Program-made: the position numbers and the translations under genes
Notes under the pieces: generated by a model
Seen by the model: only the letters and a program-made list of their open reading frames with translations
Told to the model about the DNA's origin: nothing
Databases searched by the model: none
NCBI RefSeq assembly: GCF_021347895.1
Contig: NC_067119.1
Span: 2,554,534 to 2,618,533, forward strand
Source of the DNA: Acanthochromis polyacanthus
Taxonomy: Eukaryota; Chordata; Actinopteri; Pomacentridae
DNA length: 64,000 bases
Direction: 5' to 3'
In this document: in pieces, positions 21,419-31,100 of the stretch
How positions within the stretch are numbered: the first letter of the stretch is position 1
How the letters are laid out: the number at the start of each line of letters is the position of its first letter

Positions 21419-24400
21419 TTACGCCCGTGTGCAGCTGTTCTGGATGATTTTTGTCAAAATGACGACAACAAAAACAACAACAGCAGCTGTTTTGAACACC
21501 AGCAGAGGAAGCAGGAACCACCAGACCTCAGAGTTATCTGCAGAGACACAACATCAGCATCAGTTAGAACAAAAACACAAGAAACCATCAATTAAAACCC
21601 AAAAAACACTTCAGAAAGAGATCTTGGTGATTACATGAGTTTTTTTGTCTCTACATAAAAGAGACACAAAATTAGACAAATAAGACAGAAAGCAAAACAC
21701 AAAGGGACAAAACCGAGACAGAAATTACAAAAAAAAAAAAAAATGACGGAAACAAGACACAAAACAAGAAAAGTGAGGAACAAAACAACAAAAACAAGAT
21801 ATAAAATGACTAGAAGGAGACGCAAAAGATGACAAACTAATGTGGTCAATAAATAAAGTCAGCTCGGCTCAGAAACAGTGAACAGAGGAGCAGGTTGTTG
21901 GAGATCCATTCAGCATGGAGAAACATCTTTCTACTGATGATAAGCAGAGCAGAGAGGAAAAGACTGGAGAGGAAACATGGAGATAGATAAATGTCTACAG
22001 CATGTGGAGACAAAACTGCAAAAACACAACAAAATCTCCAAAACAGCACAAACAAGACACAAGGTGACAAAAACAAGACAGAAAATTTAAAAAAACACGA
22101 AACACAAAATGACACAAATGTTGTATTTACAGCTCTGAGGTTCTTCTGGTTTTCTACCTTCCTCGTCTTCAGGACAACAGATTGGCTCCAATTCACCTGA
22201 AAAAATAAAAGAACAGAGAAAACTTTGAAGCATTTCATTCAGTAAATCTTCATAGGTGATGTATAAAGTCCTACCTGTGAGGTTCAGTCCGCTGCAGAAC
22301 GTCTCAGCGTCCATCTGAAGGCTTTTATTCTCTGCAGGGTTTCCAGCCTCACATCTGTAAGAGGAGCTGAGGTTCTGCTGGGTCACGGTGAGCAGCAGAG
22401 ACTCAGTAGAGCTGATCTGGTTCTGCATCTGCTCGTCTCTGGACCACCGCAGTTTGACGTCTGCAGCTTTATCCACAGAACACAGCAGGAAGCAGCTCTC
22501 ATTGACAGGTTTACCTGCAGGACCAGCTACAGGGGCTGCACAGGAAGCACCACCACAAAGAGTCAGAACAGAGAAAGTCACACTCCACTCCACCCACTCA
22601 GTCCTACACATGTGGTTTTATTTCCAACTGCCAGCCTGCTCTTTAGTCCCACTAATAATGGAAATGTGCCAAATGCAGCGTGATACCGCCACCACCATGC
22701 TTCATAGTGGGTTTGTTGTTCTTGAGGTTAAAGGCCTCTCCTTCTCTGGACTAAAAATGTGGACTTCAGTGATTTCTAGCTCCAAATTTAGTAATTAGGA
22801 AATTACTTTTACAGGGTGTGAATGATTCCAGAGTCAGGACAGCTGAGCAGAAAACAGAGTAGTGATGACTAAATTTATGTTTTTTTTACAGCAAAAACAA
22901 GAAGTTCGGAGCCTAAATGACTCACAAAACAATAAAAGTCTTTACTAGAAACATGTCTGGATTTCAATGTTTCGATGATTTCCTCATAGAACATTCAGAG
23001 TTGTAAGAGTAACTGGAAACTTCAGACTGTCATAAGTGGGTGTAAACTGCTGCTCACATCCGTACCAACATTTTCCTCCTGTTGTCTGTGACGGTGCTCG
23101 TAGGTTTACTTACCAAACACTGTGAGACTGTAGGACTTAACAAAAACGTTTCCTTTGTTAGATTCAACGGTATAGATCCCGGTGTCATCTCTCTGCAGCG
23201 CTGTGATTGTAAAGAGTCCAGTAGTTCTGTTCCACACTATCCTGTCCCTGTAACGTTCCTGCCAGATGTCTAACTTCCGGTCATGAACTACAGCCAAAGT
23301 TGTGATTTCAAAAATCAGAAGTCCTGATTCTCCCACAGAGGCAGGCAGAGTGACGTTTCCTCCCTCACTTCCTGTCAGAGTCTCCTTCACTTCCACACCT
23401 GCAGCAGGTGAAGTCAGCGCTGGAAATGATCGTCACAAAGCAGCTTTTAGACGCACAAATCCAAAACCATGTGGGACACCAATAGTACAACACATTGTAT
23501 TCATGTTAACGTACAATAGATGGTTTGGTTTTAATTGATCTGTACGAGCTGAGAGAAACACGACAGCAAACATAGAATGAAACAGACGTGTGAAGGAGTG
23601 GATTATTTGTTCTTTAACCCTCCTGTTGTGTTCGTTTCTGAGGAACACCAGTGACGGTAATTTGGCCTGGAGCATGTTTAATTGTCCAAAAATGTCAGAA
23701 ACCAAAAACAAATCCCCAAATTTGTTCAAAATGACTAAAACTGAACCAAAATGAATGAAAAATTGTTCAGTAATTGGTCAAAATGTCTAAAACTGGTCAT
23801 AAATCAATCAAACTTTGATCAAAGTGGCTAAAACTGGTCAAAAATTAATAATAATTTGCTTATAAATGATCAAAATGCTGAAAACTGGTCATAAATGCAT
23901 AAAAAATTGGCTGTAAAATTGGATGCAAATCAAATCAGAAATTGTTCAAAATGACTAAAACTGGTCAAAAAATAGATGAATCGTGTAATTTCTTAAAAAT
24001 GAACTGATATCAGCACCAGTAGCAGCAGTTTTTATTGGTTAAAAAGCCAAAAATAATCCAGCAGCTACTTTTTAACACAAGTAAAAAGACCTAAACTGTC
24101 CAGAGTTTGAAAGAAATGGCCAAAAATTAAAATTTAAAAGCCAAATGTAGAAATGAATCATACATTTATGAAGTTTAATATTATATTTCCACACAGACTC
24201 TCCATCTAAACATATATCCACATTAAAAAGTCACTTTTCTTTTTGCACAGATTAGTTTAAATACTTCCTGTAAACCTCCTTAAGAGCAGATTCCACATTT
24301 AAATTTCAGTTCAGTGCCGTCAGCAAACACTCCAGCGCTGCTGAAATTCACTCAGAAAGGCTTTTAACAATCAGACAATGACTGATAATCAATAAGTCCA

Positions 24401-24442
24401 GTTACCTAGAAGAAGGACGAGGCTCCTCATGAAGACTTTCAT
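21419..24442 (-). CDS. Gene D1: V-C2 CD2/SLAM-like receptor with basic transmembrane residue
   Basis: Predicted leukocyte surface receptor. Exons on the minus strand: leader 24406-24442, V 23114-23398, C2 22275-22535, hinge 22131-22196, transmembrane and tail 21419-21537. Every junction is GT/AG and phase 1. The joined frame is 255 codons plus TAA at 21421. The start ATG at 24442 opens MKVFMRSLVLLLG. The V domain has no cysteine; the C2 domain has four (NESC, LLC, YRCEA, TFC). That pattern is the hallmark of the CD2/CD48/SLAM family. The hinge holds a CC pair and an acidic PEDEEG stretch. The last exon reads VWWFLLPLLVFKTAAVVVFV, with a lysine inside the helix, then ends QNSCTRA. No ITSM or ITIM is present. 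Basic residues in such helices usually pair with acidic signalling adaptors, so an activating role is inferred. Confidence 0.85.
21640..22120. repeat. Degenerate GAGACACAAAATGAC tract in D1
   Basis: Imperfect ACAAGACACAAAATGACAAA units in the intron between the hinge and transmembrane exons, broken by a unique segment at 21840-21990. The matching intron of D2 has an expanded version (37650-38690). Confidence 0.8.
22660..22800 (-). mobile_element. Short Tc1 transposase remnant in the D1 V-C2 intron
   Basis: Carries ACCGCCACCACCATGCTTCA and GTTGTTCTTGAGGTTAAAGG, the complement of the KHGGGS-type stretch of Tc1 transposases. A longer version lies in the same intron of D2 (41140-42200), so it predates the duplication. 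Confidence 0.65.
23690..23990. repeat. Degenerate AAAATGACTAAAACTGGTCA tract
   Basis: Imperfect repeats of TTGTTCAAAATGACTAAAAC and CTGGTCAAAAATCAATC in intron 1 of D1. The D2 intron has lost most of it. Confidence 0.75.
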
Positions 24443-24491
24443 GGTTTCTTGGTTTTTTTTCCTGTTTTTACTGCGTTTGACACTAAAGTGT

Positions 24492-24510
24492 AAATGAGCA
24501 ACTTCTTCCT
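24492..24510 (-). promoter_or_regulatory. Conserved block upstream of the D1 start
   Basis: Coding strand AGGAAGAAGTTGCTCATTT, ending about 50 bp before the ATG. It is also found at the same distance in D2 (44937-44955). AGGAAG is an ETS/PU.1-type core, which would fit leukocyte expression, but the conservation may simply reflect recent duplication. Confidence 0.35.
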
Positions 24511-24784
24511 GCCAGTCGGTGTCAAACTGAACCAACCACTGAAACCACATGTGACTCTTGTTGCCAGAGAAATAGCTTCCTGAGGAGGAGTTGACAGAAA
24601 GGATGTGATCTTACTGAGGTTGTACGGAAAAAACTAACAGAAAAAACAGCAGCTAAGAAAAGGCCAAAATCTTTAAAAAGAGATTTAAAAGAGGATCCTG
24701 AGTTTGTGTTCCTGAACCTGGAGGCCTGAACACCGAAGGCTGGGAGAACTTTAGTGACCAAACTGGACTTAGGAACCATCAGAA

Positions 24785-25560
24785 AGACTCCTCAGGTGGA
24801 TCTCAGGCTTCCATCAGGCTCATTAGGACTTCTAGAATGTGGGAGTCTAAATTCTCTAAAACTCACAGGAAGGCAGTGAAAGGCAGCAAGGACTGATGCA
24901 ATGTGGTCACTTCTCCTGGTATGAGCTAAAAGACGGATTAGTTGGAGTCTCTGACTGCTTCACTGACTGATACCACAGTGAAGGGCATTTCAGTAGTCAG
25001 GGGTGGAGCAGATAAGAGAAGACAGCAGAAAGAAGTGGTCAGATATTTGTCTTAATTGAGCACAGCAGAATTGTCCAACCTTGGTCATGTGTGCATGGAA
25101 AGACATCTCTGAATCAAGAGTAACACCTGGGTTACAGACGTCTTCACAAACATTCTGGAACTGTAGAACATCTTTGGACAGACAGTTTTTGACTCTGGTT
25201 AGGAAGGACAGGACCTGCAAAATAATCAGTACTACCAGGTTTAAGCTAAACATAAAGTTGGGTGTTGTCGGCATGACGGTGAAAATTGATTTTGTGGCTG
25301 CGCAGGATAAGTCCCAGTGATAACATGGAGATCATGAAAAGGCATCTCCACGCCTGACCAATCAGATCTGTTAGACAGGCAGGAAACGAACCAGTCCAGA
25401 GCCACGTCACTACACTGTGCTTCAGACTGATTAAAACTTTGTGGTTCCACCAAGATGAGGTCCAGGAGGATTCAAATGGAAAGCAGACCAGAATCAGCTG
25501 CAAGCATTAGCTGAGTGTGTACACCTTTCTCTACAATTTTGGAGAGCTAGCACAGAGGCT
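24785..25560 (-). mobile_element. LINE fragment (L2/Rex-like)
   Basis: Minus-strand pieces read VTLDSEMSFHAHMTKVGQFC and QLRQISDHFFLLSSLICS, the usual region after the LINE reverse transcriptase catalytic core. Frames are broken. It is homologous to 1-587 and 45235-47500. Confidence 0.75.
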
Positions 25561-25729
25561 ATTACTAATACGGCAGTTGACGCCGGATCGGAGGCTCTGG
25601 ACCCGACTGGTGATGAGGTCCTCGATGCTAAAGAAGCAATACTACCAACAATATGTAGCTTAAAGTCTGAGAAAAAGTCTTGGATGGCATCCTGCATGTT
25701 GTTGAAGTAAGGAAAGAGCTGGTGGACTG

Positions 25730-26320
25730 CAGAGAGAAGAACATGAATGGAGACGCACAGATCAACAGTGGAAGACGATCATCTTAAGTTAAGAGAGGCG
25801 CTCCAGACGCTGGAAAAAACAAACAAAACTCTGGAAGGAAAAGTTGTCAACATGGAAACGAGGGTTCAGATGAATGACGTGAGGCTGGTGGACATGCCTG
25901 AAGGAGCAGAGGAAGTGGATCCTTGACCTTTTCTGGAGGGACGGCTGTCGGACGCTGGACCTGGATCCTCTGAGACGCACCATCACAGCTGGAGAGGGTG
26001 CACCATGAGAACTTTGATAATGAAGTTCCAGAGCTGTAAGAAAAAGATGCTCATGATGAAGGCGGTGAAGGCGAATAAAGATCTTCTCTATAAGAACCAG
26101 TACGAATGATTGTACAACAACCACGCAACAGAAGTACGTAAACAACGAAGGCAGTACGACTCAATACGCCAGCAGGATCTGGGACTCGGACACGGATTCA
26201 TGCCCAACGCCAGGCTGGTGGTCATCTACAAGGAACAGACACAAACATTCAACGGACCGACCGAGGCACAAGAGGAAGAAACTGGATCAGTAAACACAAG
26301 TACTATAAGAGGCCCTTATG
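25730..26320 (+). mobile_element. L1/Tx1-like LINE ORF1 fragment
   Basis: Plus-strand pieces read LREALQTLEKTNKTLEGKV, NDVRLVDMPEGAEEVDP, then LLYKNQYE and EVRKQRRQYDSIRQQDLG. The order coiled coil, RNA-recognition edge, then C-terminal domain is that of L1 ORF1 RNA-binding protein. Internal stops near 25925 and 26107 break it. Confidence 0.65.
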
Positions 26321-26349
26321 GTAGAAATAGCCGGATAGAAATTAAATAG

Positions 26350-27240
26350 GGGCACCTTTTGCTTTTGAATGCTTATGTGACAAGAGCCCTCGATTTTGGC
26401 AAAGATTGTTTTTGATAACTGACCAACTTATGCTGCAGTTTAAACTTCTTGTAGTAAAAAGGATGCCTGCATTCTGATGGCTGAGAAAGTTCTAATTTTA
26501 CATTATTCTCTATTTCATTCTAACATTTAATAACCTTTCATTCATCATTAGGAGTGATAACAGTTTGTGAAAACAGAGATGGGATGTGAGTATATCTGGT
26601 TACAGTAAGGCAGACAGTTGCTTGTTTACGTTTTTTAGAGAGACGGGCAATGGAAGAAGATTAAGATACCAGTTCTATCACCGCCCTTCCAGATTATTTT
26701 CCACTCCAGTTTCAATCTTGTTGGTTTCTTTAAAGACTTAAATGTTTTGAGAAATGGAAATTCAAAATATTTGGATCTTCATTTATTTATCTATTCCTTT
26801 TTACATTTGGGTATAACATTACAGAATAAGCAGATGCACCTATAACTCTATAAGCGGCAATGAGTACGTAATACGGGTCGAAGGTTGCTGTTTTGTAATC
26901 TGTAAACTCACGAGTGATGACTAATCCAGAAACCTTTCCAGAACAATAACAGGAAGTGAAATACGATAAGGGGGTTTCCATTCATCTGGGTTCAATGACT
27001 CAGTTAACCGTTAAATGTGTCTGTCCTCTCAGACATGACAACTTTATTGCAGGTAATTTCATGACACAAAAACTTAAATGTCACAAAATGGAAAACTTAA
27101 ATTCATTTCCTGGAATTGTATGAGTTTACAGAAAACAAAGAGAATCAAGCGATTCATTTTTTACAAAAGACTCATACTTTAAATGAAAAATAATAATAAA
27201 ACCCGCTATAGGACATGGAAAAGGAACATTTATGCACCAT
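26350..27240. other. Intergenic stretch, nothing recognised
   Basis: No splice-supported exon, element end or tandem repeat was seen here. Confidence 0.4.
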
Positions 27241-27244
27241 CATT

Positions 27245-27660
27245 TTATGGGGTTGGAGAACAACATCAGCTTAGCATTGTCTGCATTGAGAACACATTTG
27301 AGGTCAAGTAATGAGTGCTGGACTGGGCTTTCTGCAGGGATTCAACAGCCTGAACAAGAGTGGATCCACAGCAGTAAATAACTGCATCATCTGCATAGAA
27401 ATGGAGATCAGCACCTGACACATTTAGACCCAGATCACAGATATGAATAATGAATAAAAGTGGACCTAATACTGAACCCTGCAGCACCCCTTGTGGACAG
27501 TACCACCTTCAGCGCGCAGACCATCATATTTAATGTTACTGAGATAGTTTGAAAACCAAGCGACCCCGTGTTCTGAGAGTCCCGAATGAAGGAGTGTAAG
27601 TTTTAAAATATCGTGGTCAACGGTGTCAAACGCTTTTCACAGATCAATAAAAAGTGATGT
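27245..27660 (-). mobile_element. LINE reverse transcriptase fragment
   Basis: The minus strand reads LQGSVLGPLLFIIHICDLGL then LHFYADDAVIYCCGS with the YADD box. It is a different LINE copy from that downstream of A and C, and short. Confidence 0.8.
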
Positions 27661-27734
27661 TAGTTTGATATAAACGTGAACACGCAGGGCTGTGCTGTTA
27701 TCTGATTCCATTTTGTTGTTTTTCACAGTAAAGC

Positions 27735-27900
27735 TCAGCAGTGTTAAACTCATTCTAGTCCAGGGGCCACATGAAGCCCAGTTTGATCTCCACTGATCAA
27801 TAAAATCACAGCATAATAACCTACAAATCAACACAACTCCCTTTGTCAGCATTTAGCTGTCTGGAACTGAACATTAAAGGATTTTACTTTATGATCCAGA
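27735..27900 (-). repeat. Dispersed repeat, GGTCCTCCAGAG family (reverse)
   Basis: Reverse-orientation relative of 11346-11545 and 58075-58262, with GGGGCCACATGAAGCCCAGT and TTTTACTTTATGATCCAGAC. Confidence 0.5.
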
Positions 27901-28171
27901 CAACTTAAGATGTAGAAATTATTTAAAACTGACAGTTAACCCTTACAAGGCCATGTTTCTGGAGAAGTACACATACTAAAACCACCTAATCCATAAAAAT
28001 ATCAATCAAGTCTTGCGAGGTCGCATTGTTGTAGACGTTCGCCACATTGAATTTCGGCCGTGTTATTACGGCAACAGTTCAGCTAATCAGTTCGGCGTAG
28101 AGGACCCATGCCTCTGTCTTACACTCTGAGAAACACCGAGATAATCTCAGAGCTCATGACTGATTTTACTT

Positions 28172-31100
28172 TCACAACGTCCCCAGGCTTGGGACCTGTC
28201 CTCTGTCTGCATCCAAGGCTGCTCCATGACTAATCACAATAGACTGAGGTCTCTGCAGTCCGCCACCAGGAGGCATCGTGGAATAAATGTTCTCATTTCT
28301 GTTCGCCGTTGGAGTCAAATCAGCAGTAGATCCTTTATGTCCTTTCTGAAGCACAAGAAGTGACAAAACATCACAATTAGACAAAACAACACACCAGAGA
28401 GCAAACCCTTTCTCCCTAAAGAGACGATAAATGGAATTTAAAGCATAAATCTGCTTTATTTCAGGTGATCAGGTCAGACAGCAGCTTTCCTCAGATGGAG
28501 ATCTTTGATGCTGCTGATTAAACGTCTGTTCCAGGTTCTCAGATGGAGTCTGTAGAAGGTGCAGGCACCATTTTAGACTTATTAGGCAGTATTTTGTGTC
28601 TTTTTTTTTTAACTTATTTAAGCACGTTTGTGTGTTATTTAGGCATCGTTTTGTCATTTTTGTGTTACTTTAGCATCGCTTTGTGTCTTTTTGTGTCATT
28701 TTTTAGTTCTTTAAGCACACTGTTGTCATTTTTGTTCTATTTAAGCATCCTTTTGTGTCTTTCTGCCCTTTTTTTGTGTTGTTTAAGCATGCTTTTTGTG
28801 TCATTTATTAGTTATTCCAGCATGCCTTTGTCATTTTTGTATCTTTTTTTAGTTATTCAAGCATGCTTTTGTGTCATTTTTGTCTTTTGTGCCATTTTTG
28901 TGTTATTTTAGCATCCCTTTGGGTCTTTTTGTGTCGTTTAAGGAGCGTTTTGTCTTTTTTGTGTTACTTTAACATAATTTTGTCTTTGTGTGTTATTTTG
29001 GTATTATTTTTGTTGTAAATTGTGACATGTTTTTTGGTCAATATTGTCTGTCATTTTTTATAAAATATTTTAGCATCAATTTATTGTCTTTTGTGTCAGT
29101 TTTTAGTTATTTAAGCATGCTTTTGTTTCATTTTTGTCTGTCTCATCTTCTTCATTATTTAAGCATCGTTTTGTCATTTTTATGTTATTTTCTCCCAGAT
29201 GGAGATCCTTAATGCAGCTGACCGAAAACTAAAAAATAAATAAGTTCTACAAAGCTACAAAGCTGTTCTGACCCACAGACACATTAACGGTTTGAAATAA
29301 ACCTAAACTACTGGTTTTAAAGGACGGCTGCTCAGTAAGTCTTTATTTGCAGCTTCCTAGGAAAAAAATCTCACAAATTAAAATCTTCTGTAGCTGCAAC
29401 ATTCTGGTATTTTAACTATTTGACCAACTTTCTTTGAACCACATTTCAACTAGAACAGAGACGGAGTGAAATGAAGCAAACATGCACATTAAATTGATCT
29501 GTTTTGGTGAATACACCACATTTATCTGATTAAAATCCTCCTCTACAGGCAGAAATCATCAGAAATCATCAGCTTCCTTCTGTTTTTTCATCATAAACTC
29601 TGGATATTTAAAATGGCGTCTGCAGAAGGTGGAACAGACCAACACGGTCCTGAACATCCTTTAAGCTTCCTGCTGTAAACAATCTGAACTCATCCAGAAG
29701 GTTCCGTCCACCTCTGGTTTACATCAAGGACTGGTTCTACTCTTTATGCAGCTAAATGAACGTTCTGGACAGAAAGAAGATAAAGTTCTGTAAAATGAGC
29801 AGTGACAAAAGAAACACTTACCTGTCTGCAGAACTCGACTGCGTTCTGACAGAGACGAAAATGATACGCTAGTCCTGCAAGGACCAGGACCAGGACCAGA
29901 GGCAGGAGCAACCACAACATTTCATTCCCTGGAGGAGTCACTGGAGGAGTCGCTGCAGAGGAAAAGTTAGACTTTGGTAAACATAAATTGCATATTTTCC
30001 TTCTAGCTTACAGTAAAGACTATTTACTCCTAAACTCTGTTTTTAAAGGTCGCTACTCTATAAACAAAGTTATTGTTAATAATCAGAACAGGAAAAGGCC
30101 TGTTTAATGGTGACGATGGTCCAGAGAGAACAACTCTGTGGTTGATTTTTCTGAATTTCATCTTCAAATGTTCCAATAAAACTGATTCACCTTCATGGTT
30201 CCAGTGAGTCTGTTTACTGTGATTATTATAGTATTCAGAGCTGGACAGAGGCTTCAGGACCAAAAACTACTTTAACTTACTTTATGACTGACTCAACAAC
30301 AGAAGGTCTGTCATGAATTCATCTCAGGTAATGTACTGCTGTGAGAGTCTACGAGGCTGTTCCTGTTTTTCCCTGCGATGAACATGACGGAGGAAGAAAC
30401 TTCCTCAGAAACTAACAGACATTCTGTCTTTTGGCATTTACAGAAATAACAGTGGACATTTCAGGTGTTTATCTTTAACAGTTCCACAGATACTGCTGTT
30501 CAAACCTTGTTCAAAGCCACATGAGGAGTATCTGACTTCAGAATGATGCTTACCATGGACAGTCAGGTAGTAGGTTATAGGCTCAGAGTTTCTGATGTTC
30601 AGGATCAGCTTCCCAGTGTCGTTTCTCTGTAGATTTTTAATGGTGATCTCTCCAGTGTTGTTGTTCCACATCACCTTGCTGTGGGATCCATCAGTGTTAG
30701 TACCCTTTAACACCATCAGACAGGTGGTTCCTCTCCATGTCAAAGTCCCAGATTCCATCAGTTTGTGAGGTAGAGTGATGTCTTTCCCTTCAGTACCGTT
30801 CAGAGGCGTTGGTTCCCCGTTGACCTGACCTACAACCATCCCTGGAAAACAGAGAACAACAGTCAGCAGCTGCAGCGTTTCAAACCAGAGATAGATGAAA
30901 ACCAACAGCATGTAGAGGACGAACCTTTCAGTTACAGACACTGAAACAACCACCAGCAACACAGGAAGGAACTGTCTGACTGTTGTGAAACCAACTTTCC
31001 TCATAGCTACACCTCACCATAACAAAAAAAAGACAAAAACACACAAGACAATGCTAAAATAACACAAAAACAAACATAAAAGCGTGCTTAAATAACTTAA

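Larger units (their letters stand above)
18640..25500. repeat. Segmental duplication unit carrying D1
   Basis: Collinear with 36400-47480, which carries D2. Matching landmarks are GTTTGGTTTCATGATGCCAT at the left edge, the D-type exons, and the LINE at the right. Insertions private to one copy separate them: Tc1 at 19.5 kb here; hAT, SINE and other repeats in the D2 copy. Confidence 0.85.

Noticed and set aside
22087..22274. Membrane segment read through from the D1 C2 domain (also 38828-39093 in D2)
   Set aside because: The run includes a 78-bp intron with clean GT/AG ends and a degenerate repeat. The phase-matched helix exon is at 21419-21537 (37200-37318 in D2).
30438..31004. Extended gene B V frame starting further upstream with a long hydrophobic N-terminus
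   Set aside because: The extra part is intron with its pyrimidine tract before the acceptor at 30842. Gene A has a stop in the same stretch, and leader exons with good donors exist in all three genes.
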